From NCBI GenBank assembly GCA_902562875.1, contig CACEVB010000005.1, positions 1 through 64,000 of the forward strand: a stretch of DNA of 64,000 nt, read 5' to 3'. Below are positions 10,786 through 21,124 of this stretch, one piece after another. The stretch comes from an uncultured Pelagibacteraceae bacterium. GTDB lineage: Bacteria; Pseudomonadota; Alphaproteobacteria; Pelagibacterales; Pelagibacteraceae. Every line of letters starts with the position of its first letter. Within the stretch, counting starts at the first letter, position 1. The position numbers were made by a program, and so were the translations under genes. The notes under the pieces were generated by a model. The model saw nothing but the letters and a program-made list of their open reading frames with translations, searched no databases and was not told where the DNA came from.

Positions 10786-11913
10786 ATGGCAAAAAGAGAT
10801 TACTACGATGTTTTAGGTGTAAACAAAAGTGCATCCGCAGATCAGATAAAATCAGCATATAGAAAACTAGCAGTTAAATTCCATCCTGATAAAAATAAGG
10901 GGGATAAGAGCGCTGAAGAAAAATTTAAAGAAGCATCCGAAGCTTACCATGTCTTATCTAGCTCTGAAAGAAAACAAAACTATGATAATTTTGGTCACTC
11001 AGCATTTGAAAATGGTTCGGGTGGAAGAGGAGGTTTTGGCAATTTTGACTTTTCAAGCAATTTTTCAGATATTTTTGAGGATTTTTTTGGAGAAGGTTTT
11101 GGTAGTTCAACAAGGAGATCGAGAAGATCTAATAATAGGGGATCTGATCTTAGATATGATTTAACTATTGATTTAGAAGAAGCATTTTTAGGAAAGAAAC
11201 AAGATATCAAATTTAATACATCTGAAAAGTGTAATACTTGTAATGGAAATGGATCTAAACCTGGATACAACGCAGGATCTTGTTCAATGTGTTCTGGCCA
11301 CGGCCAAGTTAGATCAAGTCAAGGTTTTTTTACTGTTCAACAAACATGTCCACAGTGCTCTGGATCAGGAGAGGAAATAACAAATCCCTGCAATTCTTGT
11401 AACGGACAAGGGAAAACTGAGGCTTCTAAAAGACTTTCCGTTACAATTCCAAAAGGTGTAGATGATGGAACCCGAATAAGATTATCTGGAAAAGGAGAAG
11501 CTGGATCAAGAGGTGCAGGAAATGGAGATTTATATTTGTTTATAAATGTTAATTCACATGAACTATTTAAAAGGCAAAATGAACACTTATTTTTTGAGTT
11601 TCCTGTTTCAATAGCAGATGCAGCATTAGGTACAGCAATAGAAATACCTACAATTGATGGAGGTAAAGCAAAAATTAAAATACCAGCTGGTACTCAAAGC
11701 GGAAGACAATTTAGATTAAAAGGTAAAGGAATGCCCCATATGAGAGGCAGTGGATATGGCGATTTATATGTTCAATTAAATACTGAAGTTCCAATATCTT
11801 TGAATCGAGAGCAAAAAGAGTTATTGGAGAAATTTAGAGAAATTGAAAATGAAAAATCTAATCCTAGCATTAAAAAATTTTTTCAAAAAGCCAAAAGTTT
11901 TTGGAAAACCTGA
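10786..11913 (+). CDS. dnaJ: chaperone DnaJ
   Basis: J-domain with HPD, four CxxCxGxG-type zinc motifs. Confidence 0.99.
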   Translation: MAKRDYYDVLGVNKSASADQIKSAYRKLAVKFHPDKNKGDKSAEEKFKEASEAYHVLSSSERKQNYDNFGHSAFENGSGGRGGFGNFDFSSNFSDIFEDFFGEGFGSSTRRSRRSNNRGSDLRYDLTIDLEEAFLGKKQDIKFNTSEKCNTCNGNGSKPGYNAGSCSMCSGHGQVRSSQGFFTVQQTCPQCSGSGEEITNPCNSCNGQGKTEASKRLSVTIPKGVDDGTRIRLSGKGEAGSRGAGNGDLYLFINVNSHELFKRQNEHLFFEFPVSIADAALGTAIEIPTIDGGKAKIKIPAGTQSGRQFRLKGKGMPHMRGSGYGDLYVQLNTEVPISLNREQKELLEKFREIENEKSNPSIKKFFQKAKSFWKT

Positions 11914-11916
11914 TTT

Positions 11917-12084
11917 ATGGGTTTGGAAGAATTAATTCCAGCAATATCATTAATTGCAGTATTAATTTTGGTTCTACCAAGTTTTATCAAATCGAATTCA
12001 AACAAAAAAACACTTATAAAAAACATCAGTATTTGGGGTATTATTATACTAACAGTTATGTTAATTCTTTACATAATCATTTAA
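11917..12084 (+). CDS. 55-aa small membrane protein (MGLEELIPAISLIAVLILVLPSFIKSNSNKKTLIKNISIWGIIILTVMLILYIII)
   Basis: ATG 3 nt after dnaJ stop; stop overlaps dapB ATG (TAATG); two hydrophobic helices; below ORF-track length cutoff. Confidence 0.75.
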   Translation: MGLEELIPAISLIAVLILVLPSFIKSNSNKKTLIKNISIWGIIILTVMLILYIII

Positions 12085-12860
12085 TGAAAAAAATTAACAT
12101 TGCAATTACTGGTTTTAGAGGCCGAATGGGCCAACAATTAATTAAATCTGCACTTAAAGATAAATCACTGAGAATAGTATCAATAACAGAGAAAAAAATG
12201 ATAAAAAAAAGGTTCAAAGGAATTTTACCTAAATTGAACAATGAAAATGCTTTTAAAAAAACAAATGTCATTATAGATTTTACAATTCCAAAATGTACGT
12301 TTGATGTTTTAAAAATTGCAGTTAAACAAAAAAAAAAAGTTGTAATTGGCACAACTGGTTTTACAAAAATAGAGGAAAATTTAATTAAAAAATATTCTAA
12401 AAAAATAGCTATATTAAAAGCGGGTAATATGAGTTTAGGCATAAACTTATTGATGTACCTTACCGAAATAACTTCTAAATCTTTAGGTAATAATTTTTTA
12501 AGCAAAGTATTTGAAATACATCATAAACATAAAAAGGATCATCCATCTGGAACAGCTTTGATGTTAGGTAAAGGTATTGCAATTGGAAAAAATAAAAACT
12601 TTTATAAATTAATTGGAAAAAAATATCTTAATAAAGAAAAATTTCCTTATTCAAAAAAAATTAATTTTAACTCAGTGAGAAGAGGCGAAGTCATAGGAGA
12701 ACATGAAGTTAAATTTTCAAGTGGAAAAGAAATAATAACTTTAAACCACGAAGCTTTTGATAGAGCTTTATATTCTGAAGGTGCTCTAACTGCTGCAAAA
12801 TGGTTAATGAAAAAAAAACCTGGGCTTTATTCAATGAGAAATCTTTTGAATTTTAATTGA
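12084..12860 (+). CDS. dapB: 4-hydroxy-tetrahydrodipicolinate reductase
   Basis: ITGFRGRMGQQLI, EIHHKHKKDHPSGTA; ATG at 12084 preferred over ORF-track start. Confidence 0.96.
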   Translation: MKKINIAITGFRGRMGQQLIKSALKDKSLRIVSITEKKMIKKRFKGILPKLNNENAFKKTNVIIDFTIPKCTFDVLKIAVKQKKKVVIGTTGFTKIEENLIKKYSKKIAILKAGNMSLGINLLMYLTEITSKSLGNNFLSKVFEIHHKHKKDHPSGTALMLGKGIAIGKNKNFYKLIGKKYLNKEKFPYSKKINFNSVRRGEVIGEHEVKFSSGKEIITLNHEAFDRALYSEGALTAAKWLMKKKPGLYSMRNLLNFN

Positions 12861-13513
12861 TGAATGAGACTCAAAGGGCAAAAAAAGTATTAAAGATTCT
12901 AAATAAAATTTACCCCAAAACGCAAGTTCCTTTAAAACACAGAAATATTTTTACATTACTTATATCTGTTCTTTTATCCGCACAGTGCACTGATGTTAAT
13001 GTAAACAATGTAACAAAAAATATTTATCCAAAATATCACAAACCAGAACATTTTCTAAAACTAGGAAGAAAAAAAATCGAAAAATTAATTAGAAGTATTG
13101 GTATTTTTAGAATCAAAGCTAAAAGTGTTTACAATTTATCAAAAACTTTAGTTGAAAAATATAATGGAAAAGTTCCAAAAACCTTTGATCAATTAGAGGA
13201 ATTACCAGGGGTTGGACATAAGACAGCTAGTGTTGTGATGTCTCAAGGATTTGGCTTTCCTGCTTTTCCGGTAGACACTCATATACATAGACTTGCTCAA
13301 AGATGGGGTTTAACTAATGGAAAGAATGTAGTTCAAACTGAAAAAGACCTTAAAAGACTTTTCCCAAAAAAATATTGGAATAAATTACATCTTCAAATAA
13401 TTTACTATGGAAGAGAATACTGCAAAGCAAGAGCATGTTATGGTTTATCTTGTAAAATCTGTACTACTTGTTATCCTAAGAGAAAAAAACCACTTTTAAC
13501 TAAGAAAGCGTAA
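12860..13513 (+). CDS. nth: endonuclease III
   Basis: LPGVGHKTASVV HhH motif; C-terminal 4Fe-4S cysteines. Confidence 0.97.
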   Translation: MNETQRAKKVLKILNKIYPKTQVPLKHRNIFTLLISVLLSAQCTDVNVNNVTKNIYPKYHKPEHFLKLGRKKIEKLIRSIGIFRIKAKSVYNLSKTLVEKYNGKVPKTFDQLEELPGVGHKTASVVMSQGFGFPAFPVDTHIHRLAQRWGLTNGKNVVQTEKDLKRLFPKKYWNKLHLQIIYYGREYCKARACYGLSCKICTTCYPKRKKPLLTKKA

Positions 13514-13516
13514 ATA

Positions 13517-14446
13517 ATGAAAATACTAGGAATTGGTAATGCAATTGTAGATGTAATTTGCAAAGTAGAGGATGACTTTATTACAAAAAATAAATTAACA
13601 AAAAGTACAATGAAATTAATTTTTGATGACAAAGAATTCAAAGAATTGTTATCAAGTCTTAAAATAGAAAAAACTGTTTCTGGAGGCTCTGTTGCTAATT
13701 CGATTGTTGGATTATCTCAACTTGGAAATGAAGTAGGATTTATAGGAAAAGTAAATGATGATGATCTTGGTAGTAAATATGAGGATGGTCTTAAACGGGA
13801 GAAGGTAAAATATTTTTATTCCAAGAAAAGAGAAGAATTGCCTACCGGAACCTGTCTAATATTAGTTACACCTGACTCTGAGAGAACAATGTGTACATTT
13901 TTAGGTACAGCAGGGAAAATAAATGCAAACGATGTTAGCATAGATGCAATTAAAAAAAGTGAAATAATATTTCTTGAAGGATATCTGTGGGATGAAGGAG
14001 AGCCAAAAAAAGCTTTTGAAAAAGCTATTCAAAATTCAAATATGGTTGCTATGTCTTTATCTGATCAGTTTTGTGTTGACAGACATAAACCTCAATTTTT
14101 AAAGTTAGTAAAAGAAAAATTAGATATAACTTTCGCAAATGAACAAGAAATTATGTCATTGATAGATGCAAAATCTTTTGAGGAAGTAGTAAATTTTTCG
14201 AAGTCTCTTGGCAAAATAATCGTACTAACTAGAGGTGAGAAAGGAGCGATTGCTGTTAGTGGAAATGAAGTTGTTGAATGTGGTATTAAACAAGGTTTAA
14301 AAATTGTTGATTTAACTGGGGCTGGTGACCTTTTTGCAGCAGGATTTTTACATGGACATGTAAATAACATGTCTTTGAAAGAAAGCTTAGAAAAAGGAAC
14401 AGAAATGTCCTCTAAAGTCATTCAACAAATAGGGGCTAGACTGTAA
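13517..14446 (+). CDS. PfkB-family sugar kinase / adenosine kinase
   Basis: GNAIVDVI, SGGSVANSI, DLTGAGDLFAAGFLHG. Confidence 0.92.
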   Translation: MKILGIGNAIVDVICKVEDDFITKNKLTKSTMKLIFDDKEFKELLSSLKIEKTVSGGSVANSIVGLSQLGNEVGFIGKVNDDDLGSKYEDGLKREKVKYFYSKKREELPTGTCLILVTPDSERTMCTFLGTAGKINANDVSIDAIKKSEIIFLEGYLWDEGEPKKAFEKAIQNSNMVAMSLSDQFCVDRHKPQFLKLVKEKLDITFANEQEIMSLIDAKSFEEVVNFSKSLGKIIVLTRGEKGAIAVSGNEVVECGIKQGLKIVDLTGAGDLFAAGFLHGHVNNMSLKESLEKGTEMSSKVIQQIGARL

Positions 14447-14450
14447 AATT

Positions 14451-14573
14451 TTATTTTTTCTCTCTTTTAAAGCTACCTTTCCCTTTTTTAGGTTTAATAA
14501 TTTGAGATCTAAACTTTAAGGAAAGCAGATTTTTAGCAATAAAATTTTTTTTTTTTTTAAATTTTGTATCCAT
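14451..14573 (-). CDS. arfA: ArfA-like alternative ribosome-rescue peptide (40 aa: MDTKFKKKKNFIAKNLLSLKFRSQIIKPKKGKGSFKREKK)
   Basis: not in ORF track; LxFRxxxxKxKKGKGSFKR resembles the ArfA core ([19 protein letters not shown] in E. coli). Confidence 0.6.
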   Translation of the reverse strand: MDTKFKKKKNFIAKNLLSLKFRSQIIKPKKGKGSFKREKK

Positions 14574-15126
14574 TTTCTGTGCTCAAAATAAACTTGTCGT
14601 CTTTGAATTTTGTAAAAATCTTTTTTCTTAATCTATAAATATGTGTTTCAACTGTATGCGTTTCTAATTGCGAGTTATAACCCCAAACATCTTTCTCAAG
14701 GTCTGAAATAGTTTTATTTTTTTGGCTATTTTTTAAATAAACTATTATTTCAATTTCTTTTTGTGTAAGTTTTAGAATTAAACCATTTTTACTAAAGATT
14801 CTTGAATTGGTATTTAATTTATATTCTTTTATATGTAAGTCTGATTGTTCAATATATTTGTTTTTCATCAAAGAAATATTTATAAGCTCAATCAGGTTAT
14901 TTAAACTTATTGGTTTTTTGATTAATACTAACTCATTCAAATTATTTATTTCTTGAATGGTTTTTTCACTAATAACGACATGTTGACCTAAAAAATTTTT
15001 TGATAAACTCTTCAATTCAGAGGTTGATTTTATGAATTGCAAATCGTAATCAAATAATTCTTTTAATTCATTGAAAATTTCGAATAAACTTTTATTTTTA
15101 AAAAATATAATTAAAGAATTACTCAT
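14557..15126 (-). CDS. winged-helix (OmpR-type) DNA-binding response regulator with degenerate receiver
   Basis: C-term LTQKEIEIIVYLKN...WGYNSQLETHTVETHIYRLRKKI...TENGYKI; N-term lacks a clear phospho-Asp. Confidence 0.8.
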   Translation of the reverse strand: MSNSLIIFFKNKSLFEIFNELKELFDYDLQFIKSTSELKSLSKNFLGQHVVISEKTIQEINNLNELVLIKKPISLNNLIELINISLMKNKYIEQSDLHIKEYKLNTNSRIFSKNGLILKLTQKEIEIIVYLKNSQKNKTISDLEKDVWGYNSQLETHTVETHIYRLRKKIFTKFKDDKFILSTENGYKI

Positions 15127-15137
15127 TATTAAATAAT

Positions 15138-15629
15138 ATGTTATTAAAATTAAAAAATAAAGATACATTGATAATTGACGACTTTATTTTTAAATGCTGT
15201 ATTGGGAAAAATGGCACTAAGAAGAATAAACTAGAAGGTGATGGTTTTACACCTAAAGGAATATTTAAATTAGGATCAATCTATTGGCGAAAAGACAAGG
15301 TATTAAAATTAAAAAGTAGTTTAAAATCAAAAATAATTTTAAAAAATATGGGATGGTGTAATGATAATAAAAGTAGTTATTATAATAAACCAATAAATAT
15401 TAACAGTAAGTTCCGTTCAGAAAAATTATTTAGAAAAGATTATAAATATGATTACTTGATTGAAATTTTATATAATAGAAAAAAAATAATTAAAAACAAA
15501 GGTAGCGCTATATTCTTACATCTAACAAAAAATTATCAACCTACAGCTGGGTGTATTGCCGTAAAAAAGAAAGACTTTATTATAATTGTTAAATTAATTA
15601 ATAGAAATTCTAAAATTTTGATATCTTAG
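15138..15629 (+). CDS. L,D-transpeptidase (YkuD) family protein
   Basis: GDGFTPKGIFKLG and IFLHLTKNYQPTAGCIAV (catalytic H/C motif). Confidence 0.85.
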   Translation: MLLKLKNKDTLIIDDFIFKCCIGKNGTKKNKLEGDGFTPKGIFKLGSIYWRKDKVLKLKSSLKSKIILKNMGWCNDNKSSYYNKPININSKFRSEKLFRKDYKYDYLIEILYNRKKIIKNKGSAIFLHLTKNYQPTAGCIAVKKKDFIIIVKLINRNSKILIS

Positions 15630-16288
15630 TTTCTTGTACCAAAAATTTTAGAACCAATTCTTAAAAATGTCGATTTATATTTTATCGCATTTATATAGTC
15701 ATTAGACATACCCATACTAACTTCCTTAAAATTAAATTTATCATTTAAACTTTTTAACTTAGAAAAGAAAATACTAGAGTCCTGATCAAACGGTGGTAAA
15801 CACATTAAACCAATTAATTTAAGTTTTTTTGAAATACAAAAATCAACTAATACCTCTAAGTCCTCTTCACCAACGCCAGACTTTTGGGTTTCGTTTCCAA
15901 TATTTACTTGTATAAAAATTTTAACTTCTTTTTTTAAATTCAGTTGTTCACCATATATTTTTTGTGCAAGTCTAATACTGTCTACTGAATGAATATAATC
16001 AAATATTTTTATTGCTTGTTTAACTTTATTAGTTTGAAGTTTGCCAATCATGTGTAAATTTATTTTATTATTTTTTTCTTTTATCGGTGTCCATTTTTCA
16101 GTTGCTTCTTGCACTTTATTTTCACCGAAGTGCAATTGTCCATAATTGACAAGTGGCATTATATTGTCATGTTTGAAGGTTTTTGAAACTGCAATAACCT
16201 GAGGTAAATAATTTTTATAATTTTGTTCTTTAATTATTTGATTAATTTCTTTATTAATTTGATCTAAATTTTTTATAGTTGTATGCAT
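15626..16288 (-). CDS. yggS: YggS/PLPBP family PLP homeostasis protein
   Basis: AVSKTF, HFGENKVQEA, MIGKLQTNK, SMGMSNDY. Confidence 0.95.
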   Translation of the reverse strand: MHTTIKNLDQINKEINQIIKEQNYKNYLPQVIAVSKTFKHDNIMPLVNYGQLHFGENKVQEATEKWTPIKEKNNKINLHMIGKLQTNKVKQAIKIFDYIHSVDSIRLAQKIYGEQLNLKKEVKIFIQVNIGNETQKSGVGEEDLEVLVDFCISKKLKLIGLMCLPPFDQDSSIFFSKLKSLNDKFNFKEVSMGMSNDYINAIKYKSTFLRIGSKIFGTRN

Positions 16289-16831
16289 AATTATTATTTA
16301 AAAAAATATTACTTTATTAATAAATTTGACAAAAATCATTTAGAAAAATTAAATAAAAAAATATCTATAATATACAGAAATTATAAGAAATTCGATGATG
16401 TTAAATTGATTTTAGAATTAAGAAATTTTTTTAGAAAAAGAGGTACAAAATTTTTTCTAGCTAATAATGTAAAGTTAGCAGTAAAACTTAATTTGGATGG
16501 TGTGTATCTACCATCTTTTAACAAAAATTTATTGATAAGGTTATATAAATTTAGGAATAATTTTAGCATCATTGGATCAGCACATAACATTAAAGAATTA
16601 AGAATTAAATTAAATCAAGGTTGTGGAGAAATTTTTCTATCGCCAGTATTTAAAAAAAAATCTTATTACTTAGGTTTATACGGACTAATTAACCTTATGC
16701 AATTTAATACAAAAAAAACAATTGCTTTAGGTGGTATCGACAAAACAAATAGAAAGATTTTAGATCTTACAGGTGTGTTCGGGTTTGCTGCAATCAACTA
16801 TTTTGATAAAAAAAAGGCCCCTAATAAATAG
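16283..16831 (+). CDS. thiamine-phosphate synthase / TenI-like protein
   Basis: TIM-barrel-like; SAHNIKEL, FLSPVFKKKSY, IALGGID. Confidence 0.7.
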   Translation: MHNYYLKKYYFINKFDKNHLEKLNKKISIIYRNYKKFDDVKLILELRNFFRKRGTKFFLANNVKLAVKLNLDGVYLPSFNKNLLIRLYKFRNNFSIIGSAHNIKELRIKLNQGCGEIFLSPVFKKKSYYLGLYGLINLMQFNTKKTIALGGIDKTNRKILDLTGVFGFAAINYFDKKKAPNK

Positions 16832-16836
16832 GGGCC
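16808..16836 (-). terminator. intrinsic terminator of the porin gene
   Basis: stem GGCCCCTA/TAGGGGCC, loop ATAAA, followed on the minus strand by T8. Confidence 0.9.
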
Positions 16837-16862
16837 CTTAAATTTCTAATCGACTTTAATTA

Positions 16863-17762
16863 TTAGAATGCAAAAGTTACATTGATTTCAGTAAATGTAT
16901 CATCATCTGCTGAAGAACCTGCAACATTGTCTGTAGAGTTTGCTACTAAACCAAAAGTCATTCCACCCATTGTATATGAAGCGGAAATACCTGATGACTC
17001 TTCATCAGTTCCAGTTTGCATATCTACATCCCACATACCGTAAGATATTGACATATTTTCGTTTACTGCAAAAGAAACACCAATACCTGTCGCTTCTTCG
17101 TCTGAACTTGAGCCAGATGCATCAATTTCTGATGACTGGTAAGCTGCAGTAATGCTTCCTACTGTGTACTTAGCAAAATATGTTGTTAAGTCAGTAGTTG
17201 CACCGTTTTCACCAATACCATAACCAAGTGTTAAACCGTCCATTAAACCGCTGTACGTAAGTACTTGCGAGTTATCATTTGAACCGTTCGCACCTTTTGT
17301 TAAAGCTGCACTTATTCCAAAGTTACCGAATGAACCTGTGTAATAAACAGCACCAGTATCATTACCTTGAACTAGTCCGTTATCATCTGTGTCTGTGTCA
17401 TCCCATACTTCTTCACCAGCTGAAGGCAATACGTATCTATATGCTCTGATACCTGCACCACTTCTCCCGTTAGCTACTGCGATTTTACCAGTTTCACCCA
17501 TATCTAAAAATGCTTCTGAAGATGTGTGGGCACCAGCTGATAATTTTTGAAGATAACCAGCAGTCATTCCGTTATCCATTTCACCAGATGCAGAGAATAC
17601 TAAACCTCTATCAATTGTGAACGGATTACCTGTTACTTCATCATCATCTTGAGATTTATACTCAATCTTTGCTTTACCAGTAACTGATGCACCAGCGTAA
17701 GCAGATGAAGCAACTAAAGAACCTGCTAAAGTTGCAAGTCCTAGTTTTGTTAGTTTGTTCAT
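16863..17762 (-). CDS. outer-membrane porin
   Basis: signal peptide MNKLTKLGLATLAGSLVASSAYA, alternating beta-strand pattern, C-terminal Phe; strong SD (TTAGGAG). Confidence 0.88.
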   Translation of the reverse strand: MNKLTKLGLATLAGSLVASSAYAGASVTGKAKIEYKSQDDDEVTGNPFTIDRGLVFSASGEMDNGMTAGYLQKLSAGAHTSSEAFLDMGETGKIAVANGRSGAGIRAYRYVLPSAGEEVWDDTDTDDNGLVQGNDTGAVYYTGSFGNFGISAALTKGANGSNDNSQVLTYSGLMDGLTLGYGIGENGATTDLTTYFAKYTVGSITAAYQSSEIDASGSSSDEEATGIGVSFAVNENMSISYGMWDVDMQTGTDEESSGISASYTMGGMTFGLVANSTDNVAGSSADDDTFTEINVTFAF

Positions 17763-17973
17763 AAATTTACTCCTAATGTTAATAATTAATTATAAACATT
17801 GCGTTTTTAGCAAAGAGTCCCTGATTTATGATAATTTTTTTATATTTTAAGCGATTATTTTTACTATTGTTGCAAAAATACATCATATTAAAAATACCTC
17901 AGAAATTAATATTTTCGTGTTTTTTAAATATAATTTGCTAAATATTCTTATCTGAATACAGTATTTTAAAAAC

Positions 17974-18567
17974 ATGGCAAGAAAATCATTTTTAATAATA
18001 AATACAATACTTTTATTGCTACTATCAACGTTAAATTCATGCGGGATTTACAGACCTGTTTCTGCAAAAGATTATCCTCCAGAACCAGAAAAGAGAGTAC
18101 AGAAAAACCTTGAGGAAGGACGTGGAATTACGCTAATGGGCGCTTTACCTGGAGGAAAGAGAGGTGGAGGAACATTTGATTTTGCCAATTCTAACGAGTT
18201 GTGGAGAGCAAGTTTAGATACAATAGATTTTATGCCTCTAGCGTCAGCCAATTATAGCGGTGGTATTATAATTACAGATTGGTTTAGTGACGACAACTCT
18301 GGCGAAGAGTCAATCAAAATTACAATCAGATTCTTGACAAATGAGGTAAGATCGGATGCTTTAAATATTAAGCTATACAGAAAAGATTGTGGAGTATCCC
18401 AAAGCTGCAAAACTTATATAGATGAAAGTAATTTAGCTAATGAAATTAAAAAAAGTATTCTGAAAAAGGCAGCTATTTATAAAAAAGAAAATATTAAAAA
18501 AAATAGAAAGGCTTATCCTGATGCTGGAGGTGATGGTGTAAAAAGTGATATGCCTTCAATACTATAA
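17974..18567 (+). CDS. DUF3576-type lipoprotein
   Basis: lipobox LNSCG; NELWRASLDTIDFMPLASANYSGGIIITDWFS; upstream of leuS. Confidence 0.85.
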   Translation: MARKSFLIINTILLLLLSTLNSCGIYRPVSAKDYPPEPEKRVQKNLEEGRGITLMGALPGGKRGGGTFDFANSNELWRASLDTIDFMPLASANYSGGIIITDWFSDDNSGEESIKITIRFLTNEVRSDALNIKLYRKDCGVSQSCKTYIDESNLANEIKKSILKKAAIYKKENIKKNRKAYPDAGGDGVKSDMPSIL

Positions 18568-18577
18568 ATTTAATTAA

Positions 18578-21124
18578 GTGAGTAGATATAATTTTAAAGT
18601 TGTTGAAGACAAGTGGCAAAATTATTGGAGTAAAAAAAAGATTTTTAAATCAAAATTAGATCCTAATAAAAAAAAATTTTATTGTCTAGAAATGTTTCCT
18701 TACCCATCTGGGAAAATTCATATGGGGCATGTAAGAAATTATACAATAGGTGATGTATTATCGAGACACAAACTACTACAAAATTATAACGTACTTCATC
18801 CCATGGGCTGGGATTCATTTGGTATGCCAGCTGAAAATGCTGCGAGAGAAAATAAACTTAATCCAAAAGATTGGACTGAAAGAAATATTAATGTAATGAA
18901 AAAACAATTAAAAAAACTAGGACTATCTATTGATTGGGATAGAGAAATCTCAACTTGCTCAGAGGAATATTATAAGCATCAACAACTTTTTTTTCTAGAA
19001 ATGTATGAAAAGGGTTTAGTTTACAGAAAAGAAAATTATGTAAATTGGGATCCAGTTGATCAAACTGTTCTTGCTAATGAACAGGTAATAGATGGAAAAG
19101 GATGGAGATCTGGTGCAATAGTTCAAAGAAAAAAATTGAACCAATGGTTTTTTAATATATCGAAATTCTCAGAAGAATTGCTAGATCAGCTCGATAAGTT
19201 AGAAAAATGGCCTAATAAAGTAAAGGTTATGCAAAGAAACTGGATTGGAAAATCTTTTGGATGTGAAATTGATTTTAAGGTACAAGGCAACAAAGAAATT
19301 GACCTAATAAAAGTTTTTACAACTAGGCCTGATACTCTTTTTGGCCTTTCATTCATCGCATTATCAGTAGATCATCCTATATCTAAATATTTTGAAGATA
19401 GCGATGAATTTAAAAAATTTAAAACAGAATGCTCAAAAACCGGCACAACAGAAGAGTCAATTGCTCTAGGTGAAAAAATTGGTTTCAAAACAAATCTAAC
19501 TGCAAAAAATCCTTTTGACGCTAAAAAGGAAGTGCCTGTATATTTTGCAAATTTTGTTTTAATGGATTATGGTTTTGGAGCAGTTTTCGGCTGTCCAGCA
19601 CATGATCAAAGAGATTTTGATTTCGCAAAAAAATATGGTTTAGAAATAAAAACGGTCGTAAAACCGAATGATCAACCGAACGATTACGTTGTGGGTGATG
19701 AGGCTTATACAGAAGATGGCATTATTATAAACTCAGATTTTCTTAATGGTTTGAAGGTACCGGAGGAATCCATTTTAAAAACAATTGACATTTTAGAAAA
19801 TAAAAAATTAGGAACAAAAAAAATTAATTTTAGATTAAAAGATTGGGGTGTATCAAGACAAAGATATTGGGGTTGTCCAATTCCAATTGTCTATGACGAA
19901 CATGGTAAGCCTACACCAGTGCCCAAAGATCTTTTGCCTGTTAGATTGCCAGAAGATATTGACTTAAATACGAAGGGAAATCCACTAGACAATGACGAAA
20001 AATGGAAAAATATTAGTATAAAAGGAAAAAAATTTAAAAGAGAAACTGATACATTAGATACTTTTGTAGACTCGTCTTGGTATTTTTTAAGGTTTTGCTC
20101 ACCTAATGATAATAGATATGGTTTTGATTACGAAAGCATCAACTATTGGATGCCGGTAGATCAATATATAGGAGGAGTAGAACATGCAATTCTTCACTTG
20201 CTTTACTCTCGTTTTTTTATGAAAGCCATAGGATATAAAAATAAAAAATTTAATTTCACCGAACCCTTTAATGGACTTTTTACACAAGGAATGGTTTGTC
20301 ATCAGACTTATAAAAGCAGTGATGGAAAATGGCTTAGTCCAGATGAGGTAGGGAGCGATGATGGTAAGAGTTACTATTTAATTAGTAATAAAAGATCAAA
20401 AGTAACTGTGGGTCCATCTGAGTCAATGTCCAAATCTAAGAAAAACACAATAGATCCAGAGAGTATAATAGAAAAATTTGGAGCGGATGCTGTTAAATTA
20501 TTTATATTATCTGATAGTCCTCCGGAAAAAGATGTACAGTGGTCGGAACAGGGTATGGTGGCCTCATTTAAATTTTTACAAAAGTTGTGGATATTGCATG
20601 AAAAAATAAAATCCAAATTAAATGAAAAAAATTTTACCTCGAGTGCTGATCAAAAAATTGAAAAATTTATAAATGAAACCATTTCTAAATTTAATCACAA
20701 TCTTGAAAAATTTAATTATAACGTTTTAATTGCTAATATATATGAAACGTATAATTTTCTAACGGAAATATTAAAAAATAATGTCAGTAGTAATGTTTTA
20801 TTTAATAATTATAAAAATTTTCTTATCATAATTTCACCAATTATACCTCATTTTGCATCTGAGTGTTTAGAAAATTTGGGCATCAAAGAGAATATTAAAT
20901 GGCCAGAAGTGGATAAAAAAAAATTAAACAAAGAAAAAATAAATTTTGTAATACAATTTAATGGTAAGAAAAAAGCAAATATTGAAGCAAAGGCAAATAT
21001 ACTAGAACAAGATCTTCTTGAAGAGATTTATAGTGATAAAAAAATCAATAAATTCTTAGAAGGAAAAAAAATTATAAAGTGTTTTTTTGTTAAAAATAGA
21101 TTAATTAATATACTTACTAAATGA
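18578..21124 (+). CDS. leuS: leucyl-tRNA synthetase (GTG start)
   Basis: [24 protein letters not shown]. Confidence 0.99.
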   Translation: MSRYNFKVVEDKWQNYWSKKKIFKSKLDPNKKKFYCLEMFPYPSGKIHMGHVRNYTIGDVLSRHKLLQNYNVLHPMGWDSFGMPAENAARENKLNPKDWTERNINVMKKQLKKLGLSIDWDREISTCSEEYYKHQQLFFLEMYEKGLVYRKENYVNWDPVDQTVLANEQVIDGKGWRSGAIVQRKKLNQWFFNISKFSEELLDQLDKLEKWPNKVKVMQRNWIGKSFGCEIDFKVQGNKEIDLIKVFTTRPDTLFGLSFIALSVDHPISKYFEDSDEFKKFKTECSKTGTTEESIALGEKIGFKTNLTAKNPFDAKKEVPVYFANFVLMDYGFGAVFGCPAHDQRDFDFAKKYGLEIKTVVKPNDQPNDYVVGDEAYTEDGIIINSDFLNGLKVPEESILKTIDILENKKLGTKKINFRLKDWGVSRQRYWGCPIPIVYDEHGKPTPVPKDLLPVRLPEDIDLNTKGNPLDNDEKWKNISIKGKKFKRETDTLDTFVDSSWYFLRFCSPNDNRYGFDYESINYWMPVDQYIGGVEHAILHLLYSRFFMKAIGYKNKKFNFTEPFNGLFTQGMVCHQTYKSSDGKWLSPDEVGSDDGKSYYLISNKRSKVTVGPSESMSKSKKNTIDPESIIEKFGADAVKLFILSDSPPEKDVQWSEQGMVASFKFLQKLWILHEKIKSKLNEKNFTSSADQKIEKFINETISKFNHNLEKFNYNVLIANIYETYNFLTEILKNNVSSNVLFNNYKNFLIIISPIIPHFASECLENLGIKENIKWPEVDKKKLNKEKINFVIQFNGKKKANIEAKANILEQDLLEEIYSDKKINKFLEGKKIIKCFFVKNRLINILTK

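Noticed and set aside
17763-17973. Possible sRNA or riboswitch in the 211-bp gap upstream of the porin gene
   Set aside because: No convincing structured motif beyond a short AT-rich stem; most likely a long porin promoter/leader.
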